Assembly (NCBI RefSeq): GCF_001682865.1
Contig: NZ_MAQX01000032.1
Location: 490,888 to 554,887, forward strand
DNA: 64,000 nucleotides
DNA from: Bacillus sp. FJAT-26390
GTDB taxonomy: Bacteria; Bacillota; Bacilli; Paenibacillales; Paenibacillaceae
Reading direction: 5' to 3'
The position numbers and the translations under genes were made by a program. Below the pieces are notes generated by a model. That model did no database searches and was not told where the DNA came from. It was given only the letters and a program-made list of their open reading frames with translations. This document shows positions 25,544 through 33,696 of the stretch, one piece after another (the first letter of the stretch is position 1; every line of letters starts with the position of its first letter).

Positions 25544-25906
25544 ATGAACAATCGCGCACTTGATTTTGGTCACATCAGTCGCAAGCATTTGATGAATTTG
25601 CTCATTATTGTTCCGCTGCTCCTAGCAGCGCTGTTCGCCTACCAAGCAGGCAATACGTTCGAGCTGACTGCTGGCGCTAGTCGTATGACCGCGTCAGCGA
25701 AATACTCTACGTCCATTGTAGGCAAGCAGAACACCACTACGAAAGTCTTTTTTCCCGAAAACGTACTGCTGGCTGCCTATATGCATGCCTTTTTGCATAT
25801 GCACTGGCTATCCACAAGCTTAGCCGCACTCCGCACGACCGTTCCGCAGCGATTGCGAGATTTGCTTATGACTCCGATAAAATTCACATCCCATTTCGTT
25901 GGTTAA
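25544..25906 (+). CDS. Small membrane-anchored protein, first gene of the kht-like operon
   Basis: 120 residues with GGAGGTGG before the ATG. One clear hydrophobic helix at about 17-34, followed by a polar region (SRMTASAKYSTSIVGKQNTTTKVFF) and a second weakly amphipathic stretch with His/Met. I do not recognise the family. Its position, directly before khtT and khtU, is that of khtS (yhaS) in the B. subtilis khtSTU operon, a small modulator of the antiporter; similarity is by position only. It shares a promoter with the downstream genes. Confidence 0.65.
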   Translation: MNNRALDFGHISRKHLMNLLIIVPLLLAALFAYQAGNTFELTAGASRMTASAKYSTSIVGKQNTTTKVFFPENVLLAAYMHAFLHMHWLSTSLAALRTTVPQRLRDLLMTPIKFTSHFVG

Positions 25907-25908
25907 TC

Positions 25909-25947
25909 CTCTCATTTGGTTCGCATACTAACCACAAATGAGGAGGA
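25909..25947 (+). promoter_or_regulatory. Hairpin overlapping the khtT ribosome binding site
   Basis: TCCTCTCATTTG pairs almost fully with CAAATGAG-AGGA, the latter containing the GAGGAGG that serves khtT. If formed in RNA it would mask the ribosome site and couple khtT translation to passage of ribosomes through the previous gene. Confidence 0.45.
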
Positions 25948-25954
25948 AAACACA

Positions 25955-26446
25955 ATGAATATTAGAGAATCCGATTTGCCCGGTATTGGCCGCAAATACC
26001 AAGTTATGACGAGAAGCGGTGACAAGTTTGTCATTATCATTCATGATGATGGACGCCGCGAGATGTACCATTTTGAATATGAGGATCCAGACGATAGCAT
26101 TTCCATGGTTACGTTAGACGATGAAGAAGCAAGGCAAGTTGCTGCTATCGTTGGCGGCATGACCTATAAGCCGAAGGCGCTCGAGACCATTGAGGTGGCG
26201 CTTGATGACCTGACGATTGAATGGTACAAAATCGAACCAAACGCCGCATGTATTGGCAGATCGATCGGTCAAGCCGATATCCGCCAAACGACGGGAGCGA
26301 CGATCATCGCTGCTGTCGAGAAAGAAGCAAAGCATATCAATCCCGGCCCCGACTATATTTTCAAGGCAGATACGACCCTCATCGTTGCAGGTGAACGCCA
26401 GCATTTGAAGCTTCTTAAGCTTATGCTGCAAAACGGGAGCCGTTAA
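25955..26446 (+). CDS. khtT: K+/H+ antiporter regulatory subunit (TrkA-C domain)
   Basis: 163 residues from ATG 25955 with GAGGAGG upstream. The N-terminal half (MNIRESDLPGIGRKYQVMTRSGDKFVIIIHDDGRRE) and the C-terminal RCK_C/TrkA-C domain (IGRSIGQADIRQTTGATIIAAVEKEAKHINPGPDYIFKADTTLIVAGE) match KhtT (YhaT). In B. subtilis KhtT binds cyclic-di-AMP and gates the KhtU antiporter, lowering cytoplasmic K+. It ends two bases before the khtU start, so the two are translationally close. Confidence 0.9.
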   Translation: MNIRESDLPGIGRKYQVMTRSGDKFVIIIHDDGRREMYHFEYEDPDDSISMVTLDDEEARQVAAIVGGMTYKPKALETIEVALDDLTIEWYKIEPNAACIGRSIGQADIRQTTGATIIAAVEKEAKHINPGPDYIFKADTTLIVAGERQHLKLLKLMLQNGSR

Positions 26447-26448
26447 TT

Positions 26449-27690
26449 ATGGATCACATGGTGCTGGAAATCGGTCTTGCTGTTATTCTCATCGCCTTAG
26501 TCGGGCTGTTAGCTGCAAAAATTCGGTTCTCCGTCATCCCGTTTTATATTTTAATCGGCATGGCCGTAGGTCCACATGCGCCTCACGTAGGCGTATTGGA
26601 CTTTAGGTTTATTCATAGTGCAGAACTAATCGAATTTATGGGACGGCTCGGCGTGCTGTTCCTGCTATTCTATTTAGGTCTGGAGTTTTCTGTGGGTCGA
26701 TTAATGAAATCGGGTCGCTCTATTGCGATAGGCGGAACCATCTATATTTTAATCAACTTTTCACTTGGCTTGTTATTTGGCTGGATCAACGACTTCCCTA
26801 TCGAGGAAACGATGGTCATTGCCGGCATTACGACCATTTCGTCTAGCGCGATCGTCGCGAAGGTGCTCGTCGATCTGAAACGGACGGCAAATCCGGAAAC
26901 CGAGATGATACTTGGCATTATTATGTTCGAGGATATATTCCTCGCCGTATATATATCCGTTCTCTCAGGACTTGTGCTCAGCGACTCATCATCCTTAGGC
27001 GGCGTGCTATTGTCCGCTTCTTACGCATTAGGCTTTATGCTGCTCTTCCTTATTATTGGCAGGAAGGCTGCTCCGCTCCTGAACAAAATTTTTAATATTC
27101 GCTCGAATGAGCTGTTCCTGCTGCTCGTATTCGGCTTCCTGTTCCTCGTAGCAGGTTTCTCCGAAACGATCCACGTAGCAGAAGCAATCGGCGCGCTGCT
27201 CGTTGGCCTCGTGCTGGCTGAGACGGTCCATATGAAGCGGATCGAGCATCTCATCCTGCCCTTCCGCGATTTCTTCGGAGCATTATTCTTCTTCAGCTTC
27301 GGTCTCACGATTGACCCGTTCGCGCTTGGCGGTGCGGTATGGCTGTCGCTTGGCGCCGTTGCCGTTACGCTGTTCGGCAATTTTCTCGCTGGTATGCTGG
27401 CCGGAAAAAGCGCAGGCTTGTCGCCAAAAGCTTCCGCGAACATCGGTCTGACCATTGTATCTCGCGGCGAGTTCTCCATCATCATGGCGAACCTAGGCAA
27501 GGCCGGCGGCTTGCTTGAGCTCCTGCAGCCGTTCGCTGCCTTGTACGTCCTCATCCTAGCGATACTGGGGCCGCTTCTGACCAAAGAATCGAAGCTGGTG
27601 TTCAAAGGACTCAACACCATCTTTAGGTGGGAAAAACTGAAAAAACCTCGAGAGCCTGCTCCGGTGAAAGAACCGGCAGGAAAGAGCTGA
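26449..27690 (+). CDS. khtU: K+/H+ antiporter membrane subunit (CPA2 family)
   Basis: 413 residues, about twelve membrane helices. CPA2 features: FYILIGMAVGPHAP in the first helices, GRLGVLFLLFYLGLEFS, TTISSSAIVAKVL, MIMFEDIFLAVYIS-like segment with the Asp of the transport site, and ALFFFSFGLTIDP. The C-terminus is a short cytoplasmic Lys/Pro tail without a TrkA-N domain, consistent with regulation by a separate KhtT subunit. It exports K+ in exchange for H+ across the cell membrane. Last gene of the three-gene operon, closed by a terminator. Confidence 0.9.
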   Translation: MDHMVLEIGLAVILIALVGLLAAKIRFSVIPFYILIGMAVGPHAPHVGVLDFRFIHSAELIEFMGRLGVLFLLFYLGLEFSVGRLMKSGRSIAIGGTIYILINFSLGLLFGWINDFPIEETMVIAGITTISSSAIVAKVLVDLKRTANPETEMILGIIMFEDIFLAVYISVLSGLVLSDSSSLGGVLLSASYALGFMLLFLIIGRKAAPLLNKIFNIRSNELFLLLVFGFLFLVAGFSETIHVAEAIGALLVGLVLAETVHMKRIEHLILPFRDFFGALFFFSFGLTIDPFALGGAVWLSLGAVAVTLFGNFLAGMLAGKSAGLSPKASANIGLTIVSRGEFSIIMANLGKAGGLLELLQPFAALYVLILAILGPLLTKESKLVFKGLNTIFRWEKLKKPREPAPVKEPAGKS

Positions 27691-27693
27691 TAT

Positions 27694-27730
27694 GAAGGGC
27701 CTGGATGCTTAGTCCAGGCTCCTTTTTATT
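27694..27730 (+). terminator. kht operon terminator
   Basis: GCCTGGA pairs with TCCAGGC, followed by TCCTTTTTATT. Confidence 0.85.
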
Positions 27731-27958
27731 GTTCGGACTAGTAGCTAGTGGGGTGAGCGGCACATCCCCCGCTACATTGCAGTTACTACAACAGAATAGC
27801 CGCTTGCTAGCTCATTTCCCTATCTATAAGCCATCTGGGCTGCAATTCAGCAGCGTTGCTCCTCAAATCGAATGCAATATCAGGTTTTCGTTGCGCTTTC
27901 TACAGCGTCCCCCTACTTTCTTGAATCCCCCGGCATAGCTATCCGCGAAGCTCTGCCT

Positions 27959-27964
27959 TATAAT
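27959..27964 (+). promoter_or_regulatory. -10 element candidate for the two-component operon
   Basis: A perfect TATAAT lies 62 bases before the regulator start; the -35 region is poor. The 27,731-27,958 stretch ahead of it contains no supported gene. Confidence 0.4.
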
Positions 27965-28025
27965 CTAGACATAACATCAAGCAGCAGGAAAATAATTGGA
28001 AATACGAAAGGAACTGAATCGAAAG

Positions 28026-28700
28026 ATGACTGCTTCGCTGCTATATATTGAAGATGATCACGAAATCGGAAGCTTCGTTTACCAACACCTACAGGAGCAA
28101 GGGTATGAAGTCAAATGGCTGAAAAATGGCGAAGGCGCGCTTGAAGCCGCGGCGGGCTGCAGACTTGTCATCCTCGACGTCATGCTGCCGGGGCTCGACG
28201 GGTTTACGATCGGGCAAAGGCTGAAAAAGGCCGCGCCAGACATCCCCATCCTCATGCTGTCGGCCCGAACGTCCATAGATGATAAGCTGCAAGGGCTGCA
28301 ATTCGCGGACGACTATTTGACCAAGCCCTTCCATCCCGACGAGCTTACGGCTCGTATCGAGGTGCTGCTACGCCGCTCGGGAGCGCGCCTCTCTGAGCCG
28401 CTCGTTATTAAGCATCTGCTCGTGCATGAGCAGCAGAATCGGGTTGAAAACCGCGATACCGGGGATGAAATTACGCTCACGGGCAAGCAGTTTCATATTT
28501 TCAGCTACCTGCTGCGCCATTTGGGGCAAATTATGACAAAGGAGCAAATTTACGAGTCCGTCTGGGGAGAGGCTTTTATCGAGGGAGATAAAACGTTAAT
28601 GGTTCATATCCGGTACTTAAGAGAAAAAATCGAACGGGACCCGGCAGCCCCGGAAATCATCGAAACGGTGCGAGGCATCGGCTACCGGGTTCGCGCATGA
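28026..28700 (+). CDS. OmpR-family response regulator of the ABC-transporter-linked two-component system
   Basis: 224 residues from ATG 28026; a TTG at 27996 in the same frame is an alternative start. Receiver domain with YIEDD, Asp in LVILDVMLPGLDG and Lys in DDYLTKPFHP, then a winged-helix domain ending IIETVRGIGYRVRA. The stop overlaps the kinase start (ATGA), so translation is coupled. The ABC transporter genes directly follow, the arrangement of BceRS/LanRK-like systems that detect cell-wall-active peptides and induce the transporter. An 11-bp-phased repeat upstream of the transporter is its candidate binding site. Confidence 0.92.
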   Translation: MTASLLYIEDDHEIGSFVYQHLQEQGYEVKWLKNGEGALEAAAGCRLVILDVMLPGLDGFTIGQRLKKAAPDIPILMLSARTSIDDKLQGLQFADDYLTKPFHPDELTARIEVLLRRSGARLSEPLVIKHLLVHEQQNRVENRDTGDEITLTGKQFHIFSYLLRHLGQIMTKEQIYESVWGEAFIEGDKTLMVHIRYLREKIERDPAAPEIIETVRGIGYRVRA

Positions 28701-30085
28701 AAAAACCTCGGAAGCGCCCGAGCGGCATGAGATTTCGCAAGACGCTATTGTCCCGTTATCTGCTTATCATCTTATTCGCGTTTTTATTTATCCCAATCGT
28801 TTTTCCGCTTGCCTCTGTCCTCTATCTCCTTATTCAAGAGAATACGCATACCTCTGACGCGAATTATTTAAAATACGGAAGCGGCAATGACCTAGCCGAT
28901 ATGTGGCATAACCAAGCGGCGCAGCTGCGTGAGAGCAATGCTGCCGATATCGACGGCAAGCTGCGCGAACTCAAGCAGAAATACCCCGAAGCCTCCTTCT
29001 TCTGGGTGGATTCCGCCGGCTTAACCAGAATTCAGCTGCCGGTTCAAGAGGGGCTGCCAAGCCGCTGGATGCCGGCGGACGCCGTTCAATTCATGAAGAA
29101 AAGCATCGACGGCGACCCTTATACCGTCGTCTCGTTTCTCGGCGCAGCACATGAAGAGCCTTCCTTCATGGTCATGCAGATGCCGCGCAGCATCATCAAG
29201 CTGGAGAGGCCAATCGGAACGGGGACGCCCTTTTACATTGCGTTTTTATTCATTATGCTCGTTTTGTTCTTCTTGGTCTCTCTGCTCTTCTTCCGCCATA
29301 TTCGCAAGCGTCTGCTCGGTCTGCAAGCAGCCATGACGCTGCATGGCGAAAACGGGCTTCCGCAGCCGATCGCCTTGAACAAGCCTGATGAAATCGGACA
29401 GCTCGAGGCTGCCTTTAACCAAATGGTCGAGCAGCTGCGCGAAAGCACGGAACGAGAGCGCGCGGAGGAGGAGCTTCGCAAACGTCTTATCGCCAGCCTG
29501 TCCCATGATTTGCGGACGCCTTTAACGGTCATGAGCAGCCATCTCTATTCCTTGCGGAAGGAATCGCTAAGCATGAACGGACAAAGCTCCCTCAAGCAAA
29601 TGGAGCAAAAAATCGCCAGCATTAGCAGCCTCATCGAAAATCTGCTCTCTTACACGCTTATGACCAGCGGCCGTTACCCTCTGCAACTGGAGCGGCAGGA
29701 TTTGCTGCGCATCGTTAGGGAAAGCGCGGCATCCTGGTTCCCATTATGGGAACAGGAGGGGATCGCTGCGGAGGTAGAGCTTCCCGAAGAACAGCTGCTG
29801 CAGGATGTGGATAAGGCCGGATTCCGCCGCGTGCTGGACAATTTGTTTCAAAATGTGACCAGGCATGCGGTTAGCGGCAAATATATAGGCATTACGATAG
29901 AGCAGCATCAGGAGCGGACTGCGCTGGTCATACGCGATCATGGAAATGGAATGGAAGCCGCTTCTGACGGCAAAGGCGCAGGCATTGGACTCGCTATTGT
30001 CGACTATCTCCTTCATGAGATGCATTTAGAGTGGCAAATGGAAAGCTATCCTGCTGGAACAAGCGTCTACATCTATCCGAGGTGA
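28697..30085 (+). CDS. Sensor histidine kinase of the ABC-transporter-linked system
   Basis: 462 residues. Membrane helices near 19-42 and 180-200 enclose an extracellular segment of about 135 residues. HAMP follows (about 200-255), then HisKA with LSHDLRTPLTVMSS and an ATPase domain with DNLFQNVTRHA, DHGNGM and GAGIGLAIVDYLL. Unlike the intramembrane-sensing BceS kinases, it has a sizeable outer domain, so it may bind its ligand directly. Overlaps the regulator by four bases. Confidence 0.92.
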   Translation: MKKPRKRPSGMRFRKTLLSRYLLIILFAFLFIPIVFPLASVLYLLIQENTHTSDANYLKYGSGNDLADMWHNQAAQLRESNAADIDGKLRELKQKYPEASFFWVDSAGLTRIQLPVQEGLPSRWMPADAVQFMKKSIDGDPYTVVSFLGAAHEEPSFMVMQMPRSIIKLERPIGTGTPFYIAFLFIMLVLFFLVSLLFFRHIRKRLLGLQAAMTLHGENGLPQPIALNKPDEIGQLEAAFNQMVEQLRESTERERAEEELRKRLIASLSHDLRTPLTVMSSHLYSLRKESLSMNGQSSLKQMEQKIASISSLIENLLSYTLMTSGRYPLQLERQDLLRIVRESAASWFPLWEQEGIAAEVELPEEQLLQDVDKAGFRRVLDNLFQNVTRHAVSGKYIGITIEQHQERTALVIRDHGNGMEAASDGKGAGIGLAIVDYLLHEMHLEWQMESYPAGTSVYIYPR

Positions 30086-30096
30086 GCTGCCCTTTT

Positions 30097-30136
30097 TTTA
30101 AACGAAATTTAAACTTGGAGCACGCTGGGTTTAACC
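30097..30136 (+). promoter_or_regulatory. 11-bp-phased direct repeats, candidate response-regulator operator
   Basis: TTTAAAC occurs at 30097-30103 and again at 30108-30114, and a near copy TTTAACC at 30130-30136, exactly two further 11-bp turns on. Such 7-base repeats at helical spacing are typical for OmpR-family regulators. The site lies between the kinase stop and the ABC transporter start. Confidence 0.55.
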
Positions 30137-30170
30137 TTCATCCGTTAATGTAAGTACTGAGGTGATTAAC

Positions 30171-31085
30171 GTGAATGAATGGGTTATCGAAACGAAAGGA
30201 CTCAGCAAGCGTTACAAAGGACGTTATGCGGTTTCCAATCTGAATTTGAAAATTGCAAGAGGGGATATTTACGGCTTTCTTGGACCAAACGGCGCCGGCA
30301 AAACAACGACGATCCGCATGCTGCTTGGGTTAATTAAGCCATCGGGCGGGTCTGTCCATATTTTTGGCAAGTCCCTGAACAAGGAACGGCTGTCGATCCT
30401 GCGGCGAATTGGCTCCCTTGTTGAATATCCGTCTTATTATGGGCACTTAAATGCCATCGACAATCTCGAAGCGATCAGGCGTATCATCGGGGTCCCTGCC
30501 GCTAAAATCGCCGAGGTGCTGGATATCGTAGGGCTGGCCAAAGATGCGCGGCGGCCAGTAAAGGGTTATTCGCTCGGAATGAAGCAGCGATTAGGCATCG
30601 CTAGCGCGCTGCTTGGCAATCCCGAGATGCTTATGCTCGATGAGCCAACAAATGGACTGGATCCGTCAGGCATCTTGGAAATACGCGAGCTCATCAAGCA
30701 AATGCCCAAGCAGCATGGCATAACCGTCCTCATATCCAGTCACTTGTTGAGCGAGGTAGAACTGACGGCTGGAACGGTCGGCATCATTCGTCAGGGCGAG
30801 CTTGTTTTTCAGGATACGATTGAAAATCTTCATCAGCAGGCGCAGGGCAGCATCTCCCTTGTCGTCTCCAAGCCTGAGCTGGCACTGAGCGCATTGCGGC
30901 AGCAAGGAGTGGCAGCGGTGCAAAACGGTTCAGCGCTGCTGCTTGAGCAGACGGGCAACCCTGCCATTGCGCGCATCGTAAAAAGTCTCGTTGAACGGAA
31001 TCATGATATTTACCGGGTTGAGGAAAAAAGAAAGTCGCTTGAGGACCTCTTTCTCCAAATTGTCGGGGAGGGAAAGCCGCTATGA
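30171..31085 (+). CDS. ABC transporter ATP-binding protein, BcrA/lantibiotic-immunity type
   Basis: 304 residues. GTG 30171 is preferred: GAGGTGA lies just upstream, and the GTG at 30162 is part of it. Walker A GPNGAGKTTT (about 40), signature YSLGMKQRLGIASALL, Walker B MLMLDEPTNGLDPSG, then a C-terminal region of about 80 residues ending RKSLEDLFLQIV, typical of BcrA/CcmA-type ATPases that drive ABC-2 permeases. It probably powers export of, or resistance to, a peptide antibiotic. The stop overlaps the first permease start. Confidence 0.9.
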   Translation: MNEWVIETKGLSKRYKGRYAVSNLNLKIARGDIYGFLGPNGAGKTTTIRMLLGLIKPSGGSVHIFGKSLNKERLSILRRIGSLVEYPSYYGHLNAIDNLEAIRRIIGVPAAKIAEVLDIVGLAKDARRPVKGYSLGMKQRLGIASALLGNPEMLMLDEPTNGLDPSGILEIRELIKQMPKQHGITVLISSHLLSEVELTAGTVGIIRQGELVFQDTIENLHQQAQGSISLVVSKPELALSALRQQGVAAVQNGSALLLEQTGNPAIARIVKSLVERNHDIYRVEEKRKSLEDLFLQIVGEGKPL

Positions 31086-31798
31086 TGGCCAAGGCGCTTT
31101 CGTCCGATTTTTTGAAAATACGCGGCAAGGGGCTTTGGCTTCTCATCTTTATTGGCCCAATCGGATTGATCGCCATGCAGGCGCTCAATTTCGGACTCCG
31201 TTATGACTATTTGACGCAGCAATACGCAGGAAGGCTCTGGGAGATGCTGCTGGAAAACTTTCTAATGTTTGTTCCCATCTCGCTGTTTCTTGGTGTTACC
31301 CTCGTCACTTCGCTGCTCGCCAATGTCGAGCATAGTACGAATGCATGGAAGCATCTGCTTGCCCTGCCGATTTCTAGAACCGCCGTATTTTGCTCCAAGT
31401 TTGCGCTGAGCATCATACTGCTAACGTTATCCTGCGTTATTCTTGCGGTTGGAGTCGCTGTACTTGGGTTAACCTTGCGGTTTGAGCTTGGAGATATGCC
31501 GGTGCTTGGTATTTTAAGGCTTAGCTTCCTGCCATTCTTCGCCTCCATTCCTGCGCTAGCACTTTTCCTGTGGTTATGCATGACGATCAAAAATCAAGCC
31601 GTCCCTATCACGCTTGGCGTCATGATTGCCGTTAGCTCTGTCTTCACCTTCCAACTGCCCGAGTGGTTTCCTATTAATTGGCCTATGTATGGTTATTTGG
31701 GACCGCATCAGGAATTCTTCGTCGGCGCTGGGCTGTTAACCGGCGTGATCATATGGGGCATAGGCAACATTCATTTCAACAAAAAGGATGTGGATTGA
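31082..31798 (+). CDS. ABC-2 type permease, subunit 1
   Basis: 238 residues; the start overlaps the ATPase stop (ATGATGG). Six hydrophobic helices in the pattern of LanE/BcrB-like permeases, starting MMAKALSSDFLKIRGKGLWLL and with the conserved ANVEHSTNAWKHLLALPISRTAVFCSKF segment that occurs in both permeases of this operon. It should form the membrane channel together with the next gene product. Confidence 0.85.
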   Translation: MMAKALSSDFLKIRGKGLWLLIFIGPIGLIAMQALNFGLRYDYLTQQYAGRLWEMLLENFLMFVPISLFLGVTLVTSLLANVEHSTNAWKHLLALPISRTAVFCSKFALSIILLTLSCVILAVGVAVLGLTLRFELGDMPVLGILRLSFLPFFASIPALALFLWLCMTIKNQAVPITLGVMIAVSSVFTFQLPEWFPINWPMYGYLGPHQEFFVGAGLLTGVIIWGIGNIHFNKKDVD

Positions 31799-31799
31799 A

Positions 31800-32540
31800 A
31801 TGAACGCCTTTTTTCGATTAGTGGCTTCGGAGCATCTTAAGCTGTCCAAATCATTCATTTGGCTGCTCCTTCCGATCAGCCCGCTCCTGTCGCTCGCCAT
31901 TGGTTTATTTGTTTCTCTCGATTCGACTTTGGATCTGGAGAAATACGCCATGCTCGTCTCTGCAATGGCTGCGTTCCATGCCATGCTGTTTTTGCCAATC
32001 CTAACGGGCATTCTCTCCGCCTTCGTATGCAGATACGAGCATGCGGGCGGAGGCTGGAAACAGCTGCTCACGCTTCCTATTTCCAGAACAGGCCTATATT
32101 TCGCCAAGTTTACCGTTGTCGCTCTTTTGCTAGCCTTCACGCAATTGTTGTTCCTTGGCGCTGTTCTTCTTGCTGCTTCCTATCAAGGAATAGGCGGCAG
32201 TCTGCCATGGGGAATGCTGCTCGCGGGAATTGGAGGCGGCTGGCTCGCTTGCCTTCCGCTTGCGGCTCTGCAGCTGCTCGTATCGGTGGGCTGGAGCAGC
32301 TTCGCCGCTCCGCTTGTCATAAACGTTATGCTGACCATACCTAATATGCTGATTCTCAACTCTGAGAGATTCGCGCCGTTTTATCCTTGGGCGCAGCCTA
32401 TGCTGGCGATGCTGAGCTTTAGCGACCAAGAGTTTGGCGGCTTCGGCCTGCCGCTGGTAAACATATTGGTTACCGTTACAGGCAGCTTTATTGTATTTCT
32501 GGCGGCCGGCCTGCTCTATTTTAAGCGAAAGGAAGTATAA
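31800..32540 (+). CDS. ABC-2 type permease, subunit 2
   Basis: 246 residues from ATG 31800, ten bases after AAAGGA; the ATG at 31788 is too close to that site. Six membrane helices. RYEHAGGGWKQLLTLPISRTGLYFAKF matches the corresponding segment of subunit 1, so the two permeases are paralogues, as LanE/LanG are. Last gene of the operon, followed by a strong terminator. The pair plus ATPase suggests immunity to a lantibiotic or similar peptide; no biosynthetic genes are seen nearby. Confidence 0.85.
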   Translation: MNAFFRLVASEHLKLSKSFIWLLLPISPLLSLAIGLFVSLDSTLDLEKYAMLVSAMAAFHAMLFLPILTGILSAFVCRYEHAGGGWKQLLTLPISRTGLYFAKFTVVALLLAFTQLLFLGAVLLAASYQGIGGSLPWGMLLAGIGGGWLACLPLAALQLLVSVGWSSFAAPLVINVMLTIPNMLILNSERFAPFYPWAQPMLAMLSFSDQEFGGFGLPLVNILVTVTGSFIVFLAAGLLYFKRKEV

Positions 32541-32551
32541 TCTTTTCTTAC

Positions 32552-32604
32552 AAAAAAACGGCAGTATAGAGCATGCAGAACATGCTTTAGACTGCCGTTT
32601 TTTA
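32552..32604. terminator. Bidirectional terminator between ABC operon and NUDIX gene
   Basis: AAACGGCAGT pairs with ACTGCCGTTT, with an inner GAGCATG/CATGCTT hairpin. Six T follow on the plus strand and seven on the minus strand. Confidence 0.9.
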
Positions 32605-32622
32605 TAGAAATGAAACCGCCCT

Positions 32623-33054
32623 TCACTCCAGCCATTGCCTTGGTCCGATTATATGGAATAAACGGTCGGGATCAGGATTCATAGCCTCCCGTATGCGCTG
32701 TAAAGTGAAATCGCTAATCGGTCTAGGCAAATCATCTATACTCCAATACTTACACTCTAGGATCTCCGGGGAGCATAGCTGCGGAGATGGATTGCCGGTT
32801 ACCTGACAAAGGAAAACAAAATGATGCATATCATTGCGCGGCTCGTAATAGATACCCGTTAACCGTCCTACGCTCACATCAAGAGCCGTCTCTTCAACAA
32901 CCTCCCTCTTCGCCGTTTCCTCGGCTGACTCGCTCTTCTCGGACAAGCCACCCGGCAGCTCCCAATTCAGTTTCCCATAGCTGTGCTTAACCAATAAAAT
33001 ATGCCCTTCACCATTCAAAATGACCGCTGCCGCACCCATTAACTTATTGGACAT
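32623..33054 (-). CDS. NUDIX hydrolase
   Basis: 143 residues from ATG 33054, with AGGGGAG six bases upstream; an in-frame ATG at 33090 has no ribosome site. The NUDIX box reads GGLSEKSESAEETAKREVVEET, which keeps the REVVEE metal-binding core and has Thr-Ala near the usual Gly position. NUDIX enzymes hydrolyse nucleoside diphosphates linked to another group; this subfamily (ADP-ribose or mutT-like) cannot be decided from the sequence. Monocistronic. Confidence 0.85.
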   Translation of the reverse strand: MSNKLMGAAAVILNGEGHILLVKHSYGKLNWELPGGLSEKSESAEETAKREVVEETALDVSVGRLTGIYYEPRNDMHHFVFLCQVTGNPSPQLCSPEILECKYWSIDDLPRPISDFTLQRIREAMNPDPDRLFHIIGPRQWLE

Positions 33055-33243
33055 TTGAACTCCCCTAGCCTCAATTTGGTAGCATTTCATCTTTTCATAG
33101 TCACAGACGGGAGAAATACAGATTTGGTTACAACTGGATTATACGGTCGGTACTACAAAAGATAGAACTACTGCGCTATTTCCTATATGCGATATGATTT
33201 AAGCATTCGAAGATGGTCTATTGAAAGAAGAGGTGTGCGGCAT

Positions 33244-33696
33244 ATGAAAAAAATACTGTTTTACATTCTGGTGGCGGTTACTAGCTATTTTGCAGGCGTT
33301 CTCGCTTATTTAGGTTATTTGTCGTTGATCTATGATCAGGGTATCGGCAGCGAGTGGAGTAAATTGCTTGGGTGGACCATCCCTCCATACCTGCTCATCA
33401 TTCTCCCGTTCTATACGCTCATGTTCCGCTGGGGCCGCGCTTCGCTTTGGCTGCGGACATTGCTGTTCATCGGATTAAGTATCGCCGCGGCGGCATCCGT
33501 TCCCTTCCTGACGGGCTTTGGCTTATGGCGTCTGCAGGATCTCTTTTCTCCCGAAATGGTGCTGTTCATGCTGCTCTTTGCAAGCTCGTCACTTGTATTT
33601 ACGATCGGCACTTTCATTGCGTTAAAAAAACGAGGACACAAGCTGTTTATGCTTGCATCCCTAATCATCTATATTGGCGCCATGCTGCTAAAATAA
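33244..33696 (+). CDS. Four-helix membrane protein of unknown function
   Basis: 150 residues from ATG 33244, preceded by AGAAGAGGTG. Four hydrophobic segments (about 5-25, 40-60, 72-92, 108-150 region) with short polar loops. No conserved motif recognised. Its last 28 bases overlap the end of the convergent gene on the other strand, so the stop regions are shared. Confidence 0.65.
   Translation: MKKILFYILVAVTSYFAGVLAYLGYLSLIYDQGIGSEWSKLLGWTIPPYLLIILPFYTLMFRWGRASLWLRTLLFIGLSIAAAASVPFLTGFGLWRLQDLFSPEMVLFMLLFASSSLVFTIGTFIALKKRGHKLFMLASLIIYIGAMLLK

Noticed and set aside
27705..27938. 77-residue ORF after the kht operon
   Set aside because: Begins inside the terminator hairpin and has no ribosome site or recognisable domain.
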